6,162 nt of DNA from NCBI GenBank assembly GCA_016880505.1, contig JAEHDI010000956.1, forward strand, positions 1 through 6,162, written 5' to 3'. Shown piece by piece: positions 1 through 6,162 of the stretch. Both the position numbers and the translations under genes were made by a program. The DNA comes from Bryobacterales bacterium. GTDB lineage: Bacteria > Acidobacteriota > Terriglobia > Bryobacterales > Bryobacteraceae. Numbering within the stretch: position 1 is the stretch's first letter; each line of letters opens with the position of its first letter. The notes under the pieces were generated by a model, which saw only the letters and a program-made list of their open reading frames with translations, was not told where the DNA came from and made no database searches.

Positions 1-112
1 TCCGCTCGGCCGCAAGGCAGTACGCGCCGAGGGCGGAACCTACGACCCGGCCACCGAGCGCGTTCGGATTGAGAACTTTACCGGCAGAACGAATGTTGGG
101 CTGAGGTTCTAG
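1..112 (+). CDS. C-terminal end of an outer-membrane beta-barrel protein (partial)
   Basis: The frame beginning at base 2 is open from the left edge to a TAG at 110-112 and gives 36 residues ending in TNVGLRF. The end shows the usual C-terminal signature of outer-membrane barrels: a terminal Phe with hydrophobic residues at every second position before it (V, L, F), which the BAM machinery recognises. The preceding stretch (TYDPATERVRIENFTGR) looks like the last surface loop and strand of a TonB-dependent or Oar-like receptor, but too little is present to name the family. It lies 85 bp upstream of another outer-membrane gene on the same strand, so it may belong to the same uptake locus. The fact that it is coding is moderately supported; the receptor identity is inference. 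Confidence 0.6.
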   Translation, partial: PLGRKAVRAEGGTYDPATERVRIENFTGRTNVGLRF

Positions 113-181
113 CGGGCCGTCGGAAGGCGTCGACCGGAAGCTAGAGCCATAATGGGAATTTGGGGTTCCTACACCACACCT

Positions 182-190
182 GGAGAAAGG
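182..190 (+). promoter_or_regulatory. Ribosome binding site of the porin-like gene
   Basis: A purine-rich GGAGAAAGG stretch lies 7 nt before the ATG at 198. It supports that start, which is also the one that gives a complete signal peptide. In the 85 bp between the upstream stop and this ATG I see only a weak -10-like CATAAT (148-153) with no good -35 at the right distance, so no promoter is called. Confidence 0.6.
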
Positions 191-197
191 TGACACT

Positions 198-1418
198 ATG
201 CGGTGTACCGCGTTCGCACTCGTCGTACTGTGGTCGGCGCCGCTGTTAGTTCGAGCTCAGGACAATGCGGAGCTGTTGAGCCGGATTAAAGCGATGGAGG
301 AACGTATCCGCGCGCTGGAGTCCGAAGTTCAAGTTCTGAAGTCCCAGCAGCAGCCAGCACCCTCCCCGCCTCCCGAACCGACGCAGCCGCCGGTCCCCTC
401 CCCGCCTCCCGAACCGGTGCAGGCGTTCCCGCAGGCGGCGGCCGGAGCGTCCAAGGTCTTCAACCCCGACATTGCCGTCATCGGCAACTTCTTTGGCGCC
501 GCCGGGCAGGACGCCGGGCGCGGGGCGCCTGCTCTCGAAATGCATGAGAGCGAGCTGAGTCTACAGGCTGTCGTCGACCCCTACGCGCGGGCAGACTTCT
601 TTCTCAGCTTCGGTGAGCAGGGGGTGAACCTCGAGGAGGGCTATCTCACGTTTACCGCATTGCCCGCGGGGCTTCAGCTTCGGGCGGGCAAGATGCGCGG
701 CGCGTTCGGACGGGTGAATACCTTCCATACTCACGTCCTCCCGTGGGTGGACCGACCTCTGGTCACACAAAACTTGCTGGGCGGAGAGGACGGCCTCAAC
801 GACGCGGGGCTGTCGCTGAGCCGCATCCTACCCGCGCCCAAGGGCGTCTTTCTGGAAGCGACGGCCCAGGTTTTTCGCGGCGACTCGGAAGGGATTTTCC
901 AGTCCTGGCACAGAAGTAACCTGTCTGCCATTGGCCATCTGCGCGGTTACCGGGACATCAGCGAGTCCACAAACCTGGATCTGGGCGTTTCCTATGCCCG
1001 CGGCCACAGCCCCGAAGGCCCCGGTCTGGTCAACCAGCTTTACGGACTGGATGCCACGTTACGCTGGAAGCCGCTGCGTCGGTCGATTTATCGTTCCATG
1101 GTCACGCGCAGCGAGTTTGTGTGGGGGCGGGCACAACTGCCTTCCGAAGTGGCCAGACCGTTCGGTTACTATGTGAGCTCGGATTACCAGTTCGCGCGAC
1201 GATGGTTCTTCGGAGGCCGTCTCGATCGCTCCGACCGGTTCGCCAATACCAGTCTGCCGGATTTCGGTGGCTCACTGGTACTGACCTTCTGGCCAAGCGA
1301 ATTCAGCCAGGTTCGCGGGCAACTCCGGCGCACGCGCTATGACGATCGCCAGATCGCCAACGAACTTTTGTTCCAGTTTCAATTCTCCATCGGGGCCCAC
1401 GGTGCCCATCCGTTTTGA
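198..1418 (+). CDS. Outer-membrane porin-like protein with coiled coil and Pro-rich linker, probable metal uptake
   Basis: A 406-residue exported protein. Residues 1-20 form a signal peptide with likely cleavage after VRA and before Gln21. Residues 24-50 are a heptad-like coiled coil (LLSRIKAMEERIRALESEV), as in trimerising porins. Residues 53-75 are a proline-rich linker containing PSPPPEP twice. From about residue 88 (NPDIAVIGNFFGAAG) alternating strands rich in aromatic and glycine residues continue to a terminal Phe, as expected of a beta-barrel. A conserved-looking block at 170-205 contains FHTHVLPWVDRP and LLGGEDGLNDAG, and the tail is GAHGAHPF. The His-x-His at 177-179 and the C-terminal His401 and His404 could touch metal. 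It lies 66 bp upstream of a metal-binding protein and permease, so a role in passing or receiving divalent metal at the outer membrane is inferred. It lacks a TonB plug domain, so a porin-type barrel is more likely than a TonB receptor. Confidence 0.8.
   Translation: MRCTAFALVVLWSAPLLVRAQDNAELLSRIKAMEERIRALESEVQVLKSQQQPAPSPPPEPTQPPVPSPPPEPVQAFPQAAAGASKVFNPDIAVIGNFFGAAGQDAGRGAPALEMHESELSLQAVVDPYARADFFLSFGEQGVNLEEGYLTFTALPAGLQLRAGKMRGAFGRVNTFHTHVLPWVDRPLVTQNLLGGEDGLNDAGLSLSRILPAPKGVFLEATAQVFRGDSEGIFQSWHRSNLSAIGHLRGYRDISESTNLDLGVSYARGHSPEGPGLVNQLYGLDATLRWKPLRRSIYRSMVTRSEFVWGRAQLPSEVARPFGYYVSSDYQFARRWFFGGRLDRSDRFANTSLPDFGGSLVLTFWPSEFSQVRGQLRRTRYDDRQIANELLFQFQFSIGAHGAHPF
360..416 (+). repeat. Two exact 21-bp copies at 36-bp spacing, encoding PSPPPEP twice
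   Basis: Bases 360-380 and 396-416 are identical and offset by 36 bp, exactly 12 codons. The reading frame is kept and the repeat gives two PSPPPEP units (residues 55-61 and 67-73) in the linker between coiled coil and barrel. Identity at nucleotide level, including third positions, suggests a fairly recent in-frame duplication. Changes in copy number would lengthen or shorten the linker without disturbing the barrel. Confidence 0.85.
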
Positions 1419-1470
1419 GCCGTAGGATATCATACGAAACGCGCGCGACGGGTTTCACCGTCAACATAAA

Positions 1471-1478
1471 GAGGGGAG
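1471..1478 (+). promoter_or_regulatory. Strong ribosome binding site that fixes the TTG start
   Basis: GAGGGGAG lies 6 nt before the TTG at 1485. An in-frame TAA at 1467-1469 rules out any start further upstream, and the next in-frame ATG would come after the signal peptide and the first metal-ligand loop. The TTG is therefore the credible start. Confidence 0.75.
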
Positions 1479-1484
1479 TGCCAA

Positions 1485-2402
1485 TTGATTCACCCGTTCC
1501 GACTCCTGTACGTGCTGTTGCTGGCGGGCCTCACGGCTTCCGCCGCGTCTAAACCCAACGTCGTGACCGCCACCGAGGACCTCGCTGCCCTGGCCAGGGA
1601 AGTTGGCGGCGATCGAGTCACCGTCGAGGCCATTGCGCGAGGTTACCAGGACCCGCATTTCGTCGAGCCGAAGCCGAGTTTTATCCTCAAGTTGCAAAAG
1701 GCCGACCTGCTGGTGGCGGTGGGCCTGCAACTGGAGATTGGCTGGCTGCCGCCGCTGATCAACCAAAGCCGCAACTCTAAGATCCAGCCGGGAGGCTCCG
1801 GCTACCTGGACGTCTCTGCATCCTGCAAGATCCTGGATATTCCCACCGGGCCGGTGACCAGGGCCATGGGAGATGTCCATCCTCTGGGCAATCCGCATTA
1901 TTGGCTTGATCCCGAGAATGGGTCGCGCATCGCCCGAGCGATTGCGGAGAAACTTGCGCAACTGGACGCTTCCAATGCCCCTTACTATAGCCAGCGCCGG
2001 GCGGATTTCGAACGCCGGCTCGCAGAGGCTCAGAAGCGCTGGCTGGCTCGCATGGCTCCATACCGAGGGAGCAAGGTGATTACGTATCACCGATCGTGGC
2101 CGAATTTCGCGGCCTACTTCGGTCTGGAGGTGGTGGATTATGTCGAGCCGAAGCCGGGTATCCCTCCTACGCCGAGTCACACCCTGGATCTCATCAACAC
2201 GATGAATCGCGAGAAGATCAAGCTGATCCTCGTCGAACCGTACTTTGATCTGCGCACGCCCAACTCCATCGCGGAAAAGACCGGCAGCCAGGTTGTGGTG
2301 CTGATGCCCTCCGTGGGCGGGGTGAAACAGGTGCAGGATTATTTCCAGTTGTTTGACTACGACATCGAACTGTTGGTGAAGGCATTCGAGAAAGCGAAAT
2401 AG
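1485..2402 (+). CDS. Periplasmic metal-binding protein of a ZnuA/TroA-type ABC transporter
   Basis: A 305-residue cluster A-I (cluster 9) solute-binding protein that captures a divalent metal, most likely Zn(II) or Mn(II), in the periplasm and hands it to the ABC permease. Residues 1-21 are a signal peptide with no lipobox Cys, so the protein is soluble in the periplasm. Expected ligand positions are His58 (in QDPHF), His138 (in GNPHYWLDP) and His202 (in YHRSW), with Glu251 (in LVEPYFD) nearby. The acidic fourth ligand of TroA and PsaA is not obvious: the matching segment reads VVLMPSVGG. No His-rich loop of the E. coli ZnuA type is present. Three His ligands suggest zinc, but the metal is inference. 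It starts with TTG. The permease begins 8 nt after its stop, so the two genes are almost certainly co-transcribed. Confidence 0.92.
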   Translation: MIHPFRLLYVLLLAGLTASAASKPNVVTATEDLAALAREVGGDRVTVEAIARGYQDPHFVEPKPSFILKLQKADLLVAVGLQLEIGWLPPLINQSRNSKIQPGGSGYLDVSASCKILDIPTGPVTRAMGDVHPLGNPHYWLDPENGSRIARAIAEKLAQLDASNAPYYSQRRADFERRLAEAQKRWLARMAPYRGSKVITYHRSWPNFAAYFGLEVVDYVEPKPGIPPTPSHTLDLINTMNREKIKLILVEPYFDLRTPNSIAEKTGSQVVVLMPSVGGVKQVQDYFQLFDYDIELLVKAFEKAK

Positions 2403-2410
2403 GAAATCCA

Positions 2411-3238
2411 ATGGATGCACTCTCGTTCCTGGCGGCTCCGTTTATCGCGAGCCTGATCCTGACCGGCATTCACGCGTACCTCGGCGTACATGTAGTAGAG
2501 CGCGGTGTCATCTTCGTAGACCTTTCTCTAGCCCAGATCGCGGCCCTTGGCACCACCATCGCTGTTTTGGCCGGGATCGAACCACATGGCGACGGCGCCT
2601 ACGTCGTAAGCTTGGCCTTCACCTTTGTGGGAGCCGCAGTGTTCTCGACAATTCGCGGTCACAAGGCGCGGATTCCCCAGGAAGCGGTGATCGGCATTAC
2701 TTACGCCGTGGCGTCCGCTGCGGCGATTCTGGCTATGAGCAAGTCCATGGAGCAGACCGAGCATCTGAAGGAGATGCTCGTAGGGAACATCCTGACGGTT
2801 AGCTGGCTGGAAGTTGGCAAGACCGCCTTGCTGTACGGGGGAGTCGGGTTGTTCCATTACATTTTTCGCCGCAGGTTCCTTTCGATCACGTTGGATCAGC
2901 AGGCGGCGGAGGCGCAGGGAGTGTCGGTCCGCTTGTGGGATTTCCTGTTCTATGCCTCGTTCGGGTTCGTGGTCACTTCGTCCGTGGCCATCGCGGGGGT
3001 GTTGCTCGTGTTCTGTTACCTGATTGTGCCGTCGGTGGGCGCCATGCTCTACGCGGAGAGTATCGGTCCGAGGCTGGCGATCGGATGGACCATGGGCACG
3101 CTGGTCTCGGCGCTGGGCGTCTACCTGTCCCTCAAACTCGACCTGCCGACGGGAGCCACCATCGTCTGCACCTTCGGAATCGTCCTTGTGCTGATGGCGG
3201 CGTTGCGAACGCTTGCGCCACGCAGAAGCCGAGCATAG
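2411..3238 (+). CDS. ABC-3 family metal transporter permease (ZnuB-type)
   Basis: A 275-residue inner-membrane protein, the usual length for ABC-3 permeases, which form the channel of zinc/manganese importers as a dimer. About eight hydrophobic segments are visible, near residues 5-27, 33-55, 63-80, 92-110, 134-152, 176-200, 221-241 and 246-267. The block RGVIFVDLSLAQIAALG (31-47) is characteristic of the family. The cytoplasmic segment LDQQAAEAQGVSVRLWD (161-177) matches the position of the ATPase-contacting coupling loop, and the following VAIAGVLLVFCYLIVPS is the usual family segment. The start at 2411 has AGGA 6 nt upstream and lies 8 nt after the binding-protein stop. The ATPase partner is absent from the flanks seen here. 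Family assignment is firm; the metal is not determined. Confidence 0.93.
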   Translation: MDALSFLAAPFIASLILTGIHAYLGVHVVERGVIFVDLSLAQIAALGTTIAVLAGIEPHGDGAYVVSLAFTFVGAAVFSTIRGHKARIPQEAVIGITYAVASAAAILAMSKSMEQTEHLKEMLVGNILTVSWLEVGKTALLYGGVGLFHYIFRRRFLSITLDQQAAEAQGVSVRLWDFLFYASFGFVVTSSVAIAGVLLVFCYLIVPSVGAMLYAESIGPRLAIGWTMGTLVSALGVYLSLKLDLPTGATIVCTFGIVLVLMAALRTLAPRRSRA

Positions 3239-3280
3239 GATATCTACGCTTTTGACAAACGTCCACTCACGACCCTGCGC

Positions 3281-3868
3281 TTATGTATTGATCTCCTGTT
3301 CGCCCATGAGGCGGCGGTAGGTCCAGTCGAACTCTTCCTTCAGGGAGGGGGGAGGCGAAGTCAGGCGGTCGATGACGGCCTTCGCCCAGCGGACGTATTC
3401 GCGTTGGCGCTCGGGAGTCCAGTCGATGGGCGGGTCATTCATAATGCTGCGGAGATTCGAGATCTTGTCCGCGACGCGGATGTACTGCGCGCGGACGGAC
3501 TTTGTTGGAGCACTCTCGACCTGTAAGTTCTTTCGGGTCTGCTTGGGGAGCGATTTGTCGTCGGTCACTTCAAGGACCAATGCGGCGACGTCCGCACCGA
3601 ATTCCTCTTCCAGTTGCGAGTAGGTCACTTCGGCGTCTTCGAGGCAGTCGTGCAGGAGCGCTGCCTGGATGAGGTTCGTGTCGCGTTCGGGAAGCGCCTG
3701 GGCGACCATGAGCGCCACTTCGAGCGGATGCTGGATGTACGGTTGCGCGCGGGCGCCTCTTCGGCGCTGGTTGGCGTGCTTCTCCGCGGCGAACAGCGCC
3801 GCTTTCAGGACATCGCGAAGAGATTCGAGGCCGGTGCGGGGGTCGTGTGGGTTCGAGTCGTCGTCCAT
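3281..3868 (-). CDS. Stand-alone HD-domain (p)ppGpp hydrolase, MESH1/small alarmone hydrolase type
   Basis: A 195-residue cytosolic protein made of a single metal-dependent HD domain and no synthetase or regulatory (TGS/ACT) domain. It probably removes the 3'-pyrophosphate from (p)ppGpp; animal MESH1 also acts on NADPH. Visible motifs are KHANQRR (30-36), PYIQHP with His47, ALLHDCLED with His73, Asp74, Glu77 and Asp78, EVTDDKSLPK (100-109), and ADKISNLR with Asp134 and Asn138. These residues lie exactly 12 positions after the human MESH1 residues as I recall them (His35, His61, Asp62, Glu65, Asp66, Asp122, Asn126), so spacing through the whole active site is kept. The extra length is mainly an N-terminal tail of about 12 residues. 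The Shine-Dalgarno sequence is weak. It is convergent with the permease gene (42 bp) and divergent from the enolase-superfamily gene (97 bp), so it is probably transcribed alone. Confidence 0.9.
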   Translation of the reverse strand: MDDDSNPHDPRTGLESLRDVLKAALFAAEKHANQRRRGARAQPYIQHPLEVALMVAQALPERDTNLIQAALLHDCLEDAEVTYSQLEEEFGADVAALVLEVTDDKSLPKQTRKNLQVESAPTKSVRAQYIRVADKISNLRSIMNDPPIDWTPERQREYVRWAKAVIDRLTSPPPSLKEEFDWTYRRLMGEQEINT

Positions 3869-3965
3869 ACTGCGCTTCGCCCATTGTCACAAGTCCCCCG
3901 GCGGCACGGCAACCGGAGCTTGCGTTTGTGTACACTTGCGACTGACCGGAGCGAGGGAGACGAGC
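3869..3965. promoter_or_regulatory. Divergent intergenic region with two short palindromes
   Basis: This 97-bp gap must hold the 5' signals of both the HD hydrolase (minus) and the enolase-superfamily gene (plus). It contains a perfect 8-bp palindrome GTGTACAC (3928-3935) and an odd-centred inverted repeat TTGTcACAA (3884-3892). No clear -35/-10 pair is visible, although TACACT at 3931-3936 could serve as a -10. The promoter role follows from gene layout rather than recognised boxes. Confidence 0.35.
3953..3960 (+). promoter_or_regulatory. Ribosome binding site of the enolase-superfamily gene
   Basis: GAGGGAGA lies 5 nt before the ATG at 3966. It decides the start: the frame is open upstream as far as 3669, but that stretch overlaps the HD hydrolase gene on the other strand and would place residues before the Tat-type signal. 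Confidence 0.7.
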
Positions 3966-5198
3966 ATGCGACAAATGACGCGACGAGGCTGGATGAAACT
4001 GGCGACGTGCCTGCCGGCGGGAGCGGCGTTTTCCTGTTTCAACCTGCTGGCGCAGCCGAACCGAGGCAAGGTGAAAATCACAGGCATCCGGGCCACGGCC
4101 CTAAAGAACATCGCCGGGAATTGCCTGATCCGGATCGACACGGACGCGGGCTTAACAGGCTACGGAGAGGCGGGCTCGACTGGACCGATGGCGCGGGCGC
4201 GGATCGAGACGATGAAGGGCCTGCTCGTCGGAAAGGACCCGCTGGCCATCGAGGTCCACTTCCACAACATGACGACGCTGATGCACACATACATGGCGCA
4301 TATCCCGACCATTAGCGGCATCGACATCGCGCTGTGGGACCTGGCGGGGAAGATCCTCGGCCGTCCGGTGTGCGAGTTACTCGGCGGGCCGTTTCGCGAG
4401 GCGATCCCGATGTACTCGCACGGAATCGGGCTGGACATGCTGGAGAAGACGTCCTGTCGCGACTGGGCGCAGAGGATCCGGCAGCAGCCCGAAGGATTTA
4501 CCGCATACAAGATCGCGATCGACCCTGTGCTGGACGTACCGCCGGCGCGATTCGCGAACACGCTCGATGGGGCGCAGCTCCGGAAGGTAGCGCGGGCTTA
4601 CGCGAACGTGCGAGAAGCGGTGGGCGACGAGATCGACATCGCGGTGCACTGCCATAACGAGTTCGACACACCGAGCGCCATCGGGGTCGCGAAGGCCGTG
4701 GAGCCGGTCAATCCTCTGTTCTATGAAGACGCGCTAAACGTGCCGTTCTCCGAAGGCTGGATGGCGTTGAAGCGTTCAACGCGCATTCCGATCCTGACGG
4801 GGGAAAAACTGGAACTGGTGCGCGGTTTTCGCCCCTTCCTGGACGCACAGGCGGCTGACATTGTGCATCCGGATCTGGCGTTTGCCGGAGGTATTACTGG
4901 GACAAAGAAGATCGCCGATTATGCGGCTCTAACGCGGACCCCGGTGGCCCTGCACAACGTAGGGTCGCTGGTGCTGTGTTACGCCAACGCGCATTTCGGA
5001 GCATCGATCCAGAACTTCTACCGCTCGGAAAGCGCGCTGGGGCGGCCGACCCGGTACGTGGAGAGTATGGCGGCGAGCAATCCCCCCGAGGTGCGCAACG
5101 GACAGCTCAAGGTTCCGGAGGGGCCGGGCCTGGGGCTTGACCTGAACGAAGACGTGCTGCGCCAGAACCTCGCGCCGGGCGAGGAATACTGGAGTTAA
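3966..5198 (+). CDS. Exported mandelate racemase/muconate lactonizing enzyme family protein (sugar-acid dehydratase-like)
   Basis: A 410-residue enolase-superfamily enzyme, closest in pattern to galactonate dehydratase-type members that abstract a proton next to a carboxylate. Residues 1-29 carry a Tat-like signal (TRRGWMK, then a hydrophobic run, with likely cleavage after LLA), so export after folding is likely. The N-terminal capping domain spans about 36-150 and includes the ISGIDIALWDLAGK helix. Barrel positions that can be read are Lys182 (FTAYKIAID), His228 and His230 (VHCHNEFD), Glu254 (FYEDAL), Glu280 (TGEKLE), Asp303 with GGIT following, and His330 (ALHNVGS). Glu254 and Glu280 are expected metal ligands, and His230 and His330 match the catalytic histidines of galactonate dehydratase. 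The usual first metal ligand, Asp or Glu, is replaced by His228 in my alignment by eye. The substrate cannot be named. Only 4 nt separate its stop from that of the convergent oxidoreductase. Confidence 0.88.
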   Translation: MRQMTRRGWMKLATCLPAGAAFSCFNLLAQPNRGKVKITGIRATALKNIAGNCLIRIDTDAGLTGYGEAGSTGPMARARIETMKGLLVGKDPLAIEVHFHNMTTLMHTYMAHIPTISGIDIALWDLAGKILGRPVCELLGGPFREAIPMYSHGIGLDMLEKTSCRDWAQRIRQQPEGFTAYKIAIDPVLDVPPARFANTLDGAQLRKVARAYANVREAVGDEIDIAVHCHNEFDTPSAIGVAKAVEPVNPLFYEDALNVPFSEGWMALKRSTRIPILTGEKLELVRGFRPFLDAQAADIVHPDLAFAGGITGTKKIADYAALTRTPVALHNVGSLVLCYANAHFGASIQNFYRSESALGRPTRYVESMAASNPPEVRNGQLKVPEGPGLGLDLNEDVLRQNLAPGEEYWS

Positions 5199-5202
5199 CT
5201 GC

Positions 5203-6162
<960 letters not shown>

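Noticed and set aside
1447..1462. Small hairpin between the porin-like and binding-protein genes
   Set aside because: The stem is only 5 bp (GACGG/CCGTC) with a 6-nt loop and no following T tract, so it is not a credible terminator or riboswitch.
1419..1484. Zur/Fur-type operator upstream of the metal-binding protein
   Set aside because: No inverted repeat resembling known Zur or Fur boxes is visible, only an AT-richer GGATATCATAC stretch, so no operator is claimed.
1461..2420. Long open frame on the minus strand opposite the metal-binding protein gene
   Set aside because: Its product is rich in His, Arg and Gln with no recognisable motif, whereas the plus-strand frame is an unmistakable ZnuA/TroA-family protein with a signal peptide and RBS. 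It is a shadow of GC-rich coding sequence.
1423..3244. Nine-base match TAGGATATC after both the porin-like gene (1423) and at the permease stop (3236)
   Set aside because: Many 9-base repeats are expected by chance in 6 kb, and one copy overlaps a stop codon.
3239..3280. Terminator between the convergent permease and HD hydrolase genes
   Set aside because: The 42 bp hold no GC-rich stem followed by a T run on either strand.
3669..3965. Possible 99-residue N-terminal extension of the enolase-superfamily protein
   Set aside because: It overlaps the HD hydrolase gene on the other strand and would bury the Tat-type signal inside the protein. The ATG at 3966 has a strong Shine-Dalgarno sequence.

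Overview
This is a GC-rich window (roughly 60% by eye) with bacterial gene packing. It comes from a diderm: it encodes two outer-membrane barrel proteins, a periplasmic binding protein that is not a lipoprotein, and an enzyme with a Tat-type signal. The mix of an exported enolase-superfamily enzyme, a Trp-rich Gfo/Idh/MocA oxidoreductase and this type of porin suggests an Acidobacteriota member, perhaps Bryobacterales/Solibacter-like. That placement is inference from gene content, not from a marker gene.

Region 1 (1-3238, plus strand) looks like a metal-uptake locus. It starts with the last 36 codons of an outer-membrane beta-barrel protein, possibly a TonB-dependent receptor. Next is a 406-residue outer-membrane porin-like protein with an N-terminal coiled coil and a proline-rich linker. 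A ZnuA/TroA-type metal-binding protein with a TTG start follows, and 8 nt after it an ABC-3 (ZnuB-type) permease. No ATPase gene lies in the cassette. The proposed route is passage of a divalent metal, probably zinc, through the outer-membrane barrel, capture in the periplasm, and transport by a permease powered by an ATPase encoded elsewhere.

Region 2 (3281-3868, minus strand) is a stand-alone HD-domain hydrolase that closely resembles MESH1/small alarmone hydrolases. Its active-site residues sit at a constant +12 offset from the human MESH1 residues as I recall them. It is convergent with the transport genes and divergent, across 97 bp, from the next gene.

Region 3 (3966-6162) holds two genes that suggest sugar or sugar-acid catabolism. 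One is a Tat-signal mandelate racemase/galactonate dehydratase-like enzyme on the plus strand. The other is a Gfo/Idh/MocA oxidoreductase on the minus strand that runs off the right edge. They converge with only 4 nt between stop codons. No RNA genes, mobile elements, CRISPR arrays or convincing terminators were seen.
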